Positions 53,073 to 63,342 are shown, numbered from the stretch's first letter. The stretch is DNA of 64,000 bases from Mesostigma viride (GCA_009746045.1 RPFO01000189.1:890248-954247), one strand, 5' to 3'. The notes: a model not told the origin generated them from the letters alone. Program-made: numbers and translations.

Positions 53073-54478
53073 AAGGAAGAAAAGGAGGAGCAGGAGAGGG
53101 CCTCCTTGCTTCAGAAGGAAAAGGAGGAGCAGGAGAGGGCCTCTTCGCCAAAGAAGGGAAAAGAGGTGGAGAGGGCCACCTATAGTGTATGTCGACAAGC
53201 TCAAGTCGACGAGCGAGTCTCCTAAGTTTAGTACGCCACCCGCCTCTCCGCCCAAGGGCGTAGAGGAGTTTCCTCTTCTGTCAACAATGCTTGCTGCCGG
53301 GGCTGGGCCAAGCTCCGTGGAGGCGTCGGCCTCCAAATCTCCCCAGCGGCCCGCACCTGAGGCACAGGCTGCCGGGGCTGGGTCCAGCTCCGTTGTGTCT
53401 CCACAGTCTCCCCAGCGGCCCGCCATCAACAAGGAGCCCGCCGCCCACGGGGCGTCGACCTCAAACTCGCCGAGGTCCGCCCCCGTCGAGGTGGTTACCT
53501 CGAAGCCCAGCTCGCCGCCCAAGTCTCTCCAAGGGCCCACCACGAGGCGTCTGAGCAGGGCAGCCCGCCGCCCAAGTCACCTCTAAGGTCCCACCACGAG
53601 GCGTCGACCTCGAAGGTCAGCACGTCGCCCAGGTCTCCTCAAGGTCCCACCCGAGGCGTCGACCTCACAGCCCAGCTCGCAGCCCGCGTCTCCCCAAAGC
53701 TCCCCTCCAAAGAAGGGGCGACCTCCAAGTCCCGATCACCGCCCAAGTCGCCTGCAAATCTCCAGGTCGGAAGTCTCCGCCCAAGCGCCGGTCGCCACCC
53801 AAGTCGTCAAACTCACCTCCGAGGAGCCGCTCCCCACAGGCAAGAAAGAAAGCAAGAGCGGAATGGGAGGAGAAGGAGGATGACCATGAGCGGTTCCTGC
53901 GTGATCTGCAGAAGAACATTGACCTCCTGATCAGCATGGAGGACAGGGACAAGGCAGACCCAAGGCCACTGGAGGATCTTCCGGAGGAGGAAAGAAAGAG
54001 AAGGAATGACCGCATGGCACTTCTGACTTCTTATCTGGATCAGGCAACGCAGCACGCCGAAGATCTGGTGAATCTGGAGAAAAAGGACAAGGAACGGAAG
54101 GCCGCCCAGGAGCTCCTGGAAAGGGAGCAGAGGGAATGGGTGAAGAAGGAAAGGGCAGAGCGAGAGGCGAAGCAGGCAGAAATGGAAGCTGCGGAGATGG
54201 AGGAGGCGGAGCGCAGGAAGAGGAGGGCGTCGTGGGAGCGGGACGAAAAGGAGAGAAAGGCGAATGAGGAAAGGAAAAAGAAGGACGAGGAGGCAAAGGC
54301 GAAGAGGAAGGTGCAGGAGGAGGGGAAGAGGATGATGGAGGCGGGTGTGGCGGCACGCCTGAAATACCAAGCCAAACTTGAGGAGGAGCGCAGGAAGGCG
54401 CAGGCTGCAGAAAAGTCGACGGAGGTGGATGGGAAGACCGCGGGGGTCTCGGAGAAGGAGGGTACGGAGCCGTCTCAG
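53073..54478 (+). CDS. Exon 1: K/E-rich, SP-rich, then coiled coil
   Basis: The acceptor is TATTTGCCGCAG. Starts KEEKEEQERASLLQKEKEEQ (a repeated KEEQERAS phrase), then PKKGKEVERA; after a slip near 53175, VDKLKSTSESPKFSTPPASP and several SPQRPA/SPPKSP repeats. From about 53840 a charged helix (KARAEWEEKEDDHERFLRDL, DQATQHAEDLVNLEKKDKER, REWVKKERAEREAKQAEMEA) runs to SEKEGTEPSQ|GTGAGA. The heptad-like E/K/A pattern over about 170 residues indicates a coiled coil. Further slips lie between 53540 and 53820. Confidence 0.7.
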
Positions 54479-57400
54479 GTGAGAAACAGTTTTTACCCCC
54501 ATTAGTGTGCGTGTTTTTTTTAACGGTTTCGTTATTCCTTATCTCTGCTAAGCTCGTCTGACCATGAATGGGTCATTTCGCAGAGTGACCCTAACCTGAA
54601 CCAACAAGTATGCTTTTCCCTGTTGTTTTGATTTCAGAGGAAGCGGGGGGCAGACGAAAAGAAGTCAGAGGATCCCAAGAAGAGCGGGACAACAACGGAG
54701 GTGAGCGATAAGTAATCCTGTGTTTTTCGCCTTTGTTCTTTGTTCATTTGTCCTTCATTTCTGAGTTGCCGTTTCCTTCGCATGTGTGATTAATTTATGG
54801 AGGGTCATTTCGCAGAGTGACCCTAAACTTTTTCAACGAGTATGCTTTCCTCTGTCTTGCTGCATCCAGAGGAAGAAAGGGGGAGATGAGACAGAGTCTC
54901 AGGGGAACGCCGAGGTTGGGAGTGGGGAGGAGAAATTGCGGGTGAGCTAATAATTTTTTCGCCGCTTCATAGTGCATGTCAGTTAGTCCTTCGTTCTGTT
55001 TGAGATTTTTTTATGAAGGGTCACTTCGCAGAGTGACCCTAAACTTTTTTTCCGATTATGCTTTTTTTTCGTTTTGTGGACCTGTGTGCAGCCGATCCAG
55101 TTGAGGGGCTTGGAAACTTGGAAGTCATGGTTGACGACTTACGAAAAACATCTGAACGATGACGCCAAGTCGTTCTTGAGCACCTTTGTGTCGAAGGAGA
55201 TCGAAGTTGCGATCGATGACGGTGTCTGGCATGAGAGGATGGAAGTAATACATGATATCGGGTCTGATGAGATATGAACCCTTGGAGTGATCCAACACTT
55301 CGTGATCTTTTGTTCGAAGTCATGGGGCGGAGCCTTAGAGGCAAAAGGTTGAAGGGGAAGAAATGGCATCTCTCTTCGACACCTTCGAGTTGCTTGTTAC
55401 CGAGTGCGGGTCGAATATACCCGACGCAGCGGATGTTACAGCTTATGTTCCTCGAAGCCTGCTCGTCTGGATCAAGCTGTCTTGTGCGACCAAACAGTAC
55501 TGCAAGGACACGAGACAGCACCCATTGTCACACGAGTATTTTGACATCATCATATCTGTCTGCAGGTGGGAAATGTACCAGGTCCTAGAGCAGGGGAAGA
55601 CAGGTGAGGATTGGGACACCTCCCCGCTGACGGAAATGGATGTCAATCTGCTCTTGAAGAAAGGGTTCAAGGCTGCACAGTTCGACTGGGATGTCTTCGG
55701 CGACTTTCTGGTCGCCATGGACCACTCGGTATCTCCCGAGTTGTTCAGGGCTGGTTCAAAGTGATTGAAGATTTGGATGGGGTTAGATCGCACTTCCTTT
55801 CGTCGTATTCAGTGTGGATGGCGCAGTTTAGGGTGAACCCAGACCCTATTCTTCCGAGTCGAGCTGTTGAATTGTTTCTTCAGTTGTGCGAGGATGAGAT
55901 CCTGCGTTTTCGTCAGAGTGGGGAGTTCGACATGGCCGGACAGTATGAGCCCCCACGAAAGGAGGTTGTCGCATGGCTTGAGTACAAGGGGATCGACGAC
56001 TGCCTGTCGTTAGTGACGGCGAACATAAACGAGAAATCATGGAGTCAGGACATGCTATCTCACTTGTTTTTTCTTCGGACGTTTTTCGAAAACGAACTGA
56101 GCCACACAACTCCATCTGAGATGTGGCCGATCGGACAAGTGTTGCGGGAGTGGAGATTTGACATTGAGGTAATTATTGACATTTGTGTACATTTTTATTC
56201 AGTCCGTTTAGATTAGTGTTGTGTATTTCTTTTGTTGAAAATTGTTACTAACGATGAACGCATTTCTTTCTCTCCTTCCCGCCAGGAGGGTGACATTCCA
56301 CGTTTTGAGGGACAAAGTCCTTCAGCGTGGAAACCGGAGGTAAGCAAATGCCGCTAAAGGTTCGGGGTCGATTTGTGAAGATAGGATATTCAAGAAATAG
56401 TTCCTGTTTTGACTGACTTTGTATATTTATCTGAACGCACGTTTCGTCTTGCAGGATGACGATCAACCTTTCGAAGAGGTCGAAGGGATGGGGACGGAGA
56501 ACGTAGAGGTAGGAAATTTGTTTCATTTTACTGTTCAAGCTTAGGGTTGGGGTCGTCCGCAGAGCAACGTTAAAACAAAATTAATGCTCGTTTTTTTTAT
56601 GTCATCGTCTGAATTATTTTTTTTTTTCATGCAGGAGGTGGACGAGAAGGAAGAGGAGGAGAAGGAGCAGGAGGTGGACGAGGAGGAAGAGGAGGAGGAG
56701 CACGAGGAGGAGGAGGAGGAGGAAGAAAATGAGCCCGAGCCAACTCCGAAGGGGAAGGGGAAGGCAAAGGTTTGTACAATGTTTTTTAAGTTTTAACGCT
56801 GAAGGTCGCGCTGCAGAGCTAGGATGCCAGAGTTCAGATTACTCTTCTTAATACATTTCGCTTCATGTGTATGTTGTGTGTTGTTGGTATACCTTCCAGC
56901 AGGCTAAAAAAAGGCGACGACGACACTCCAAGCAGCTTACCTAAAGCTTATTGCAGAAGAATAAGGTGCAGACTATCTGTGATATTGGCGACTCATCCTA
57001 GGCAATCCCCCTAAGGATGTTACGATGGGTGCCGGGGAGTTTCGCAAGTATCTCACCCAACTACGCGTTGAGGCGGCGGCCGATTTCGCAATGCAATCTG
57101 ACACCTTCAACGGTGACCTGGCCTATGATTTTGTCAACCAAGTCAAGTCCAAGGGCACCGAAAAGTTCAAGTGGAAACCAAAGGCGTACACGGAGGCGAA
57201 GGTGGACAAGGTCATCAAGTTCATGAAGTGGGATCTCAAGAGAAGGGATCGTGAACGGGCGAAGCTGCTTGAGGGTCAGGCAAAAGCGTCCAAAAAGAAG
57301 AGGGATGCGGATAAAAAGGAGAAGGGGAAGGATAAGGGGGTGGAAATGGAGGATGACGCGGCCGGGGGGAGAAGGGCGGGAAGGGAAAGAAGGGGAAGAA

Positions 57401-60400
57401 GGCGGGAGAAAAGGAAGAGGTGCGTTTTTTGCGGAATTTAGATTTAGAGGGGTAGCTCTGTGGAGTGAACCTTTTTACCTTCTCCGTGCTTTGCACCCTA
57501 TTCGGTATTTTTTGTCTGCACGCCGACTATTTGCAAACGTTAAACTATTTATTGTTTTCCTGTCTCATCTTCGTCAATGTCTTCCTCCAGGGTGGCGAGG
57601 GGGAGAAAGGCGGAAAAGGAAAGAAGGGGAAGAAGGCGGGAGAAAAGGAAGCGGTGCGTTTTTGGTGATTTAGATTCAGAGGGGTAGCTCCGTGGAGTGA
57701 CCCTTTTTACCTTCTGTGTTCTTAGCACCCTACTCTGAGATTTTCCTACGCTCGCGGACTATATGCATACGTTAAACTATTTATTGCTTTCTTGTCTCAT
57801 GTTCGTCAATGCCTTCGTTCAGGGTGCCGAGGGGGAAGGAGACGGTGACGGAAGGTTGGCCGGCAATGATGCCGTTTTTGCACTCGTCAAGGAGATGCTT
57901 AACTACGTCGAAGCCAGGGGCAAGGCGCCGGCGTCGGATATATTAAAGTGGCCTACCTTCTCCCCTTTTCTTGAGCTTCTGAAAGCACTTTCAAAGCTCT
58001 TCAAGGAGGGGATCCTGACGAGTAGTGGAAAGGTGGACAAGGAGCCGATCATCAAAGATTGGAAGATGGCAACGACCGTGGACTCCGAGAAGGAGATCAG
58101 GGACAAAGCCATTCGGGACGCGAATGCTGTGCGGGAATCCCGTTGGATTCGACCGAGTGACTTCATCGATACCGGTTGCAATAGCATGCGCATTCACACC
58201 GTCAACGGGCTGATTTTGCCTGACAACATGAGGCAGCGGTTGCTAAGCGATGAGGTGTTCAGGGAGAACGGGCGCATCTTGCTGAATGCAAAGACAAACA
58301 GTTTGCATTTTAAGGTGTGCATCCCTGTGTGGCAGTTCGCCTTTCAAGCGCTTGCGGAAACCAAGCCAAGCCTCTTCGCCAAACACATCACGTCCTCGGC
58401 CCTTACCGGGATTGGCTGAAAAAATGCCATGGCGCTAGGACTGACGCGGAGTTCGTGGGCTCGCGTTACTTTCGCCCCTTGTCCGACAAGGAGATTGAGA
58501 AGTATCTTGGAACCAAGTCCACCGCTTCTTTCCTCAAGAGAGGTGTTGAGTTCCGGACCTATGCACGAGTCGGGGAACAAGACGACGTTCTGCCCTTTGA
58601 TTTTCAACCAAGGGAGGTCTTCAGCCTAATAAGCCAGGCCTCCTTAAAGGCATTCGACCCAAGATTTCACGAGAACATCCTGATGGCGAATATCTCGTTC
58701 TTCGATATGCGGTGGTCGACGGAAACCACTATTTCAAGGGTTTAAAGTCTTTCAAGCAATTGGAGGGGGAATGGACGCCCGGTGTGACACATGTTAAGAA
58801 ACTAATGTGTGAAGGGGGGGCAGCGTCTGAGAACGCGAAGGACAGTGCCGCGGCGGCTAAACTTTTCTCATCCCTCATGGAACAATTCCATACTGGGTAC
58901 GGGGGAACGAACGTCATTCTGCTTCGGGGGGCCGACCTTCTTCCAAATTGGGACGAGTGTAAAAAGTTCCCGGAAATATCTGTAAGTGGTAGTTCTATCT
59001 ATGGCAATGGTGACGCTGCAGTTCCACCACTTCGTCGTGTTATGTCGAGTAAGGGTCGCACTGTGGAGTGACCATGTCAAAAGTCTTCCTTTATCATGCA
59101 TTATAAATGCGGGAAGTCGCACACAGAAACGACAATGGCAGTCAAACTCTCATCCCGACATATTTCTGGGGTGGTTTCGCAGAGTGACCCTAACTTACCG
59201 ATTTCGGCGCTGAAGACCATTTTTCGCGCTCCCGTGCGTTCATAACGTCACGCTGCAAGTCGACCCTTGAATTGTTCTTGTGTGTCAATTTTTCGTTCCT
59301 CTGTTCGTGACAGGAGGTTGGGAAGAAGAAGCTGGATCGCCTATTCGAAATCTCCAAGGGCGCCAATGCCGAAGATCAGGCGGTAGCGGATCGGACGCTT
59401 GGGCAGGCGCTTCTGGATGTTTGGAATTACAACAGGCTGTACTTGCACGGCGTCGTGAAGCAGGGCAAAGGGCATTTTATTCCCGATGGCCATTACACGA
59501 ACCTGCTGGCGTACATCCTGCCGGCCACCAAACAATCAGTCGGGAGGGAAGGGAGTTTGGAGGGGAGTAAGGAGGATAAGGGGGAGTTGAGGGAGGAAGA
59601 AGGCGAGCGGAAAAAAAACAAGGCCCAACCTTCCCAAATTTCAAATTACAATCGAGTTCTGGCGAACACCTTCCTGCGCCTCACAAAGGCCAGGCCGGAT
59701 GATGAGAATTCAGTCACACCAGCTTCTGAGGAGACTATGACTCTCAGATGCCGGTTCGCTAACGCCGAGGGCACCAAGAAGGGGCAAAAGGTGTCCTGGA
59801 CGTCTGTAAGGAACCTGGCGTCGTTTCCGATGATGGACGCTGTGTGTGAATGCATCATGAGTGGGGAGGTTGGGCCCGAAAAGCTGTCAAAGTTGGTGGA
59901 GTTGGCCAAGGACGTACTTGAGTGCGTTCGCCAATTCATCCTTATTAAGTTTCAGGAAAAGCCCGACTTGGATGGCGAATGTAAGGGGGGGGCTGATATG
60001 GAGTACAAGGCTTCTCGCTTATTTGAAGAGGTGTTCGGCTTCGACTACTTGGGCGGATGCCAAGGAACAAGGACGTCGTCGATCGATTCCTTGCATTTTG
60101 GGAGAAGGCCGTCATCATCACGCGCAATGTCGCCTACCTCTTAAAGTCCGAAGGTCTTGCCAATCACCTAAGGATTCCGAGAAAGGATCTGATGGATAGC
60201 AAAATCGATCTAGTGGATCTCCTCGACAAAACCGCTCCGAACTTCAGCATGAAGGGTTCGCACGGCCTTCTGGACAAGGACTTGTATCTCCACTATCAAA
60301 AAAAGATGGAAGGAGGGGAAGGGAAGAAGGAGGCGGTGGTTGAGGCGAAGGAGAAAGTTGCAGGGAAAGGGGGGGAGAAGGTGGAAGAGAAAAGTGCTGA

Positions 60401-61752
60401 GCCGATTGAGTATAACTGGCGCAGCATTTCCTGGGATAAGATGACCGTCTGGTATTCTTCTCATAGTCTCCCTAAAGGCGGCCCTGACAGGAAGAAGGCA
60501 TTTGTGAGGAGGGTGGCGGCGGAGGTGGCGGTGGGCGACGGTGAGGGCTTCCCATCCACTTTCGCGAGGCAAGACGATGGCCTGACGCCACTACCGTGCT
60601 GTAGAATCCTGAATTTGGATGGTGAGTTCGGCCGCAAGTGGACGTCCTTCAAGGACTTCTGGTGGGGTGACCATGACCTCTTTATGGTTCCTCCAAAAAA
60701 GACAACTGTCGAACGAGCTTCCGGTTACCACAGGAAGCTTATCGAGCTAGCGACGCAGTTTTTCGAGGAGTTGCGTCCCATCGTGGTCGTTTTTGGCGGA
60801 AAGAAGTCATTGGATGGCTTCGAAGACTTACTGGTTCGGATGGGGAAGATGCCTGACGTCTCGTGGACGTCATTGGCGAAGAAGAGGAAGGCTGAGGATG
60901 ACGCGGAAGGAGATTCGGATGGGGACGAGGGAGGCGAGGGACAGGGGGAAAGGAAGGAGGGTCGACTCGCAGAGCGACGTCTACGGGGGGAGAGAAGTCG
61001 TCACCGCAGAAGACGTCTAAGGGGGGAGAGAAGTCGTCACCGCAGAAGACGTCTAAGGGGGGAGAGAAGTCGTCACCGCAGAAGACGCGGGACAAAGGGA
61101 AGGGTGGGCAGCGGCCGTCTGTCCAGCCGCAGCCGGAGTCACACCCTTCCAAAAAGCTTCGAAAGGCAGTTGTTCAAATCTCGGACGACGAAGATGAAGC
61201 TGAGCCTGGCGCTTCTGCCCGGCCTGTCGCTCCTTCCGCGCCTACGCGCGTTTCAAAGTATCCCAAGAAAGAGCTTCGAAGGCAGCCAGTCGAGTCATCA
61301 TCATCCTCCTCCGAGGAGGAGGAGGAGGAGGGGGAGGAGGGGGAGGAGGGGGAGGAGGGGGAGGAGGGGAGAGGGGGAGGAGGGGGAGGAGGGAGGAGGA
61401 GGAGGAGGAGGAGGAGGAGGAGGAGGAGGAGGAGGAGGAGGAGGAGGAGGAGGAGGAGGAGGAGGAGGAGGAGGAGGAGGAGGAGGAGGAGGAGGAGGAG
61501 GAGGAGGAGGAGGAGGAGGAGGAGGGGGAGGAGGAGGAGGAGGGGGATGACGACGAGGAGGAGGAAGATGGAGGGAGGCGAAGGGGTGATGGAAGGGCAA
61601 GGGGTGGAGGGGCAGGAGGGTCAACTCGCAGAGCGACGTCTGAGGGGAGGAAGAAGCCTGCCGCGCCCTCCAAGTCTTCCGGCTCGTCTCGACCCAAGAC
61701 AGCTGCTACAGGGGCAGCTCACGTAGGTGGAACAGTGTTCCAACTCCGGTAG
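53073..61752 (+). CDS. 11-exon gene of unknown function, all introns phase 0
   Basis: Exons: 53073-54478, 54638-54700, 54870-54941, 55092-56168, 56286-56339, 56455-56508, 56635-56769, 56903-57419, 57591-57653, 57823-58981, 59314-61752. Every junction is GT-AG and falls between codons; the small exons are 63, 72, 54, 54, 135 and 63 bp. About 2,300 codons: Ser/Pro-rich N-terminus, long charged coiled coil, globular helical domains (exons 4, 8, 10, 11) separated by K/E-rich linkers, and an acidic repetitive C-terminus. At least eight single-base slips interrupt the frame, most in short homopolymers. I do not recognise the family. The alternation of charged linkers and helical domains suggests a nuclear or structural protein; that is inference. 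Most introns carry one copy of the 22-bp palindrome. Confidence 0.65.
54570..54591. promoter_or_regulatory. Intronic 22-bp palindrome, intron 1
   Basis: GGGTCATTTCG then CAGAGTGACCC. 46 bp before the acceptor. Confidence 0.85.
54638..54941 (+). CDS. Exons 2 and 3: duplicated basic/acidic mini-exons
   Basis: 54638-54700 encodes RKRGADEKKSEDPKKSGTTTE; 54870-54941 encodes RKKGGDETESQGNAEVGSGEE plus a short end. Both begin AGGAAG after CAG, end before GTGAGC and are followed by homologous introns, so this is a tandem exon-intron duplication. They extend a charged linker. Confidence 0.75.
54802..54823. promoter_or_regulatory. Intronic 22-bp palindrome, intron 2
   Basis: Same 22 bases as in intron 1, again 46 bp before the acceptor; the following TAAACTTTTTCAACGAGTAT resembles intron 3. 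Confidence 0.85.
55018..55039. promoter_or_regulatory. Intronic 22-bp palindrome, intron 3
   Basis: GGGTCACTTCG then CAGAGTGACCC, one base from introns 1 and 2, 52 bp before the acceptor. Confidence 0.85.
55092..56168 (+). CDS. Exon 4: helical globular domain
   Basis: The acceptor is TGTGTGCAG. Contains LRGLETWKSWLTTYEKHLND, FVSKEIEVAIDDGVWHERME, then after slips MASLFDTFELLVTECGSNIP, AYVPRSLLVWIKLSCATKQY, VFGDFLVAMDHSVSPELF, VIEDLDGVRSHFLSSYSVWM and VVAWLEYKGIDDCLSLVTAN, ending WRFDIE|GTAATT. Rich in Trp and Leu, mostly helical. Slips at about 55275, 55361 (AAA) and 55765. Unknown family. Confidence 0.65.
56286..56769 (+). CDS. Exons 5-7: two 54-bp mini-exons and an acidic exon
   Basis: 56286-56339 (EGDIPRFEGQSPSAWKPE), 56455-56508 (DDDQPFEEVEGMGTENVE) and 56635-56769 (EVDEKEEEEKEQEVDEEEEE..., ending TPKGKGKAK). 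All are phase 0-0. The two 54-bp exons are the same length but little alike. Introns of 115-133 bp. Confidence 0.75.
56549..56820. promoter_or_regulatory. Degenerate palindromes in introns 6 and 7
   Basis: GGGGTCGTCCGCAGAGCAAC at 56549-56568 and GGTCGCGCTGCAGAGC at about 56803-56820. Exon 7 lies between them. Confidence 0.6.
56903..57653 (+). CDS. Exons 8 and 9: helical domain and duplicated KGKK exon
   Basis: Exon 8 (56903-57419): AKKRRRRHSKQLT (nuclear-localisation-like), slips, then MGAGEFRKYLTQLRVEAAAD, FNGDLAYDFVNQVKSKGTEK, VDKVIKFMKWDLKRRDRERA, ending in a KGGKGKKGKKAGEKEE tail once the slip at the G6 run (about 57364) is allowed. Exon 9 (57591-57653) repeats that tail (GGEGEKGGKGKKGKKAGEKE). 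The introns after each are homologous throughout, so exon tail plus intron was duplicated. Confidence 0.7.
57449..57703. promoter_or_regulatory. Degenerate palindromes in introns 8 and 9
   Basis: GGGGTAGCTCTGTGGAGTGA at about 57449 and GGGGTAGCTCCGTGGAGTGA at about 57680, in duplicated introns. Here they sit near the donor rather than near the acceptor. Confidence 0.65.
57823..58981 (+). CDS. Exon 10: globular domain with VVDGNH motif
   Basis: GAEGEGDGDGRLAGNDAVFA, FLELLKALSKLFKEGILTSS, WIRPSDFIDTGCNSMRIHTV, then after a slip (about 58385) DWLKKCHGARTDAEFVGSRY, FLKRGVEFRTYARVGEQDDV, and after another (about 58700) RYAVVDGNHYFKGLKSFKQL, ending NWDECKKFPEIS|GTAAGT. The A-V-V-D-G-N-H-x-x-x-G-L-K phrase recalls the ParB/sulfiredoxin-fold nucleotide-binding loop (DGNHR), with Tyr in place of Arg; this is a hint, not an assignment. 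Confidence 0.6.
59053..59190. promoter_or_regulatory. Two palindrome copies in intron 10
   Basis: GGGTCGCACTGTGGAGTGAC at 59053 and GGTGGTTTCGCAGAGTGACC at 59170. This is the longest intron identified in the gene (332 bp), apparently with two element copies. Confidence 0.7.
59314..61752 (+). CDS. Exon 11: helical domains and low-complexity acidic tail
   Basis: The acceptor is TCGTGACAG. EVGKKKLDRLFEISKGANAE, LDVWNYNRLYLHGVVKQGKG, FLRLTKARPDDENSVTPASE, KLSKLVELAKDVLECVRQFI, then after a one-base slip (GGG at about 60050) NKDVVDRFLAFWEKAVIITR and LYLHYQKKMEGGEGKKEAVV, NLDGEFGRKWTSFKDFWWGD, FEELRPIVVVFGGKKSLDGF. The tail has GGEKSSPQKTSK three times (33-bp repeat), VVQISDDEDEAEPG, VSKYPKKELRRQPVESSSSS, polyE/G from (GGA)n, and ends KPAAPSKSSGSSRPKTAATG...TVFQLR with TAG at 61750-61752. 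SDDEDEAE is a plausible CK2-type acidic cluster. Confidence 0.65.
60984..61095. repeat. 33-bp coding minisatellite (three copies)
   Basis: Unit GGGGGGAGAGAAGTCGTCAC then CGCAGAAGACGTCTAA; in the frame of the surrounding protein it encodes GGEKSSPQKTSK three times. A palindrome-like GGGTCGACTCGCAGAGCGAC sits just upstream (about 60959), inside the exon. Confidence 0.85.
61312..61545. repeat. (GGA)n tract in the last exon
   Basis: About 230 bp of GGA/GGGGGA. In frame it encodes an E-rich acidic stretch; the other frames give polyG/R and antisense polyP/S, which are artefacts. Confidence 0.95.
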
Positions 61753-61940
61753 GTGGGACAAATTCAGCAAAGCGGGACATGTTCAGGTGTCCCACCTAAC
61801 TGAAATTATGTCCCACCTTGTTGAATTTGGAAAAACATGGTGTCCCACCTACCGGCATTTGTGATACAGGTCTGTCTCACCTACCCGAACTTGAAGCTGT
61901 GTCCCACCTAACTGTATATTTCTATGTGTCCCACCTTCCT
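61753..61940. repeat. Degenerate TGTCCCACCT repeat
   Basis: TGTCCCACCTAACTGAAATT, TGTCCCACCTTGTTGAATTT, TGTCCCACCTACCGGCATTT, TGTCCCACCTAACTGTATAT, TGTCCCACCTTCCTGAATGT: about six diverged units of about 35 bp. The same phrase, on the other strand, recurs at 13.3-13.7 kb. Confidence 0.8.
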
Positions 61941-62179
61941 GAATGTAGTGGCTACGCACATATGGGCTCTATGTGTCATACTCCTACATATGTTATACAT
62001 ACATGTCCCTATTACTCCTATGGGGCATGCTACCTATTCTGCACGTTTGCTCATGGCGTAGGGACACTTGATCTGTGTGCAACCGATAATACGCTGGAAA
62101 TTAAATCAATCAAGTGCAAATATGGTAGTTCTTGCAGATTTGTATGACAACATTGTTATTGTTATATGGTGCATGGGGG

Positions 62180-62505
62180 TGGGGTTAGAAACCCCCACCC
62201 CCACCCCACTTTACCCCACTTCACCCCACTTCACCCCACTTCACCTGGGCACTTCACCCCACTTCACCCCACTTCACCCCACCCCCCACCCCCACCCCAC
62301 CCCCACCCCCACCCCCACCCCCACCCCACCCCCACCCCCACCCCCACCCCCACCCCCACCCCCCCCCCCACCCCCCCCCCCCCACCCCCACCCCCCCCCC
62401 CCCCACCCCCACCCCCACCCCCACCCCCACCCCCACCCCCACCCCCACCCCCACCCCCACCCCCACCCCCACCCCCACCCCCACCCCACCCCCACCCCCA
62501 CCATA
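62180..62505. repeat. (CCCCCA)n satellite
   Basis: About 320 bp of CCCCCA/CCCCA with CACTTCACCCCA units at the left end. Long frames on both strands are repeat artefacts. Confidence 0.95.
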
Positions 62506-63342
62506 TAACAACAACATAACAACACCACGATAAGAAATGACATCGTGGTGCAGTCGCCACCGCCGTCATCAAGGAGACAACCTGCGCAGGCCAGAAATCG
62601 GGAGAATTCGGGCAATCATGTACAAGACAACAGGCTCCAGGTCAGCCAAGCGCTCGTACATGCGAAACTTGATGACTGGGTCTGCAATCGCCATAATCCA
62701 AGTGATGCACATGTACAACCACGTCATAACTCGGAAGCTTTGGATTAGGATCATAAAAGATTGACTCAAACAATTACCGTGCTAGCAAGATGTGGGCAAG
62801 AGAATGCACCCATGGTTGTTGTAATGGTGTAAAAAGGGTGCCAGATTTTCAAGTAAGGAATCATGAATAACCATGCCGCACCTCATGGCCATGCATATAC
62901 ATGGTGGCAAAAAATTTCACATCATCCACGCGGCCATGTGTGTGCCTGCACGTGTATGGTTGTGAAAATTGACAGCATTTTTACTATGCACACGCCCATG
63001 TATGCATGATTGCCTATGACGTCCACGCAGGCATTAAAATTCACAAGGCCTCGCATTCGATCGTGCTTGCAAAAAACTGTCCATCAACACAATACGCCTA
63101 GCCTGCAGCCTGCATGTAGTGCATGGTTGCACAAAACAGAACTACATGAACACAATGAATGAATGCACAAACTTTGTGCCCACACTTGGAATTACCCCAA
63201 ACTGAACAACGCGGTTATAATGCACATGGCCTCACATTTACTCATGCGAAAACCCTTTAAGCATCAGCACAATGGCCATCATGGGGAACCCAGCAACGGG
63301 ATTCGTGATTGGAAGGATTCTGAATCACGCACCTATGTTCAG
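62506..63342. other. Intergenic, no gene seen
   Basis: Short overlapping frames only. TGCATG-type words are frequent from 62880 to 63180. Confidence 0.45.

Noticed and set aside
60057-61550. 497-codon frame ending in more than 40 glycines
   Set aside because: The first part is real coding (exon 11), but the polyR/polyG end is the wrong frame of the (GGA)n tract; the neighbouring frame gives a plausible acidic tail and a proper stop.
62068-62615. Pro- and Gly-rich frames
   Set aside because: Read-through of (CCCCCA)n.
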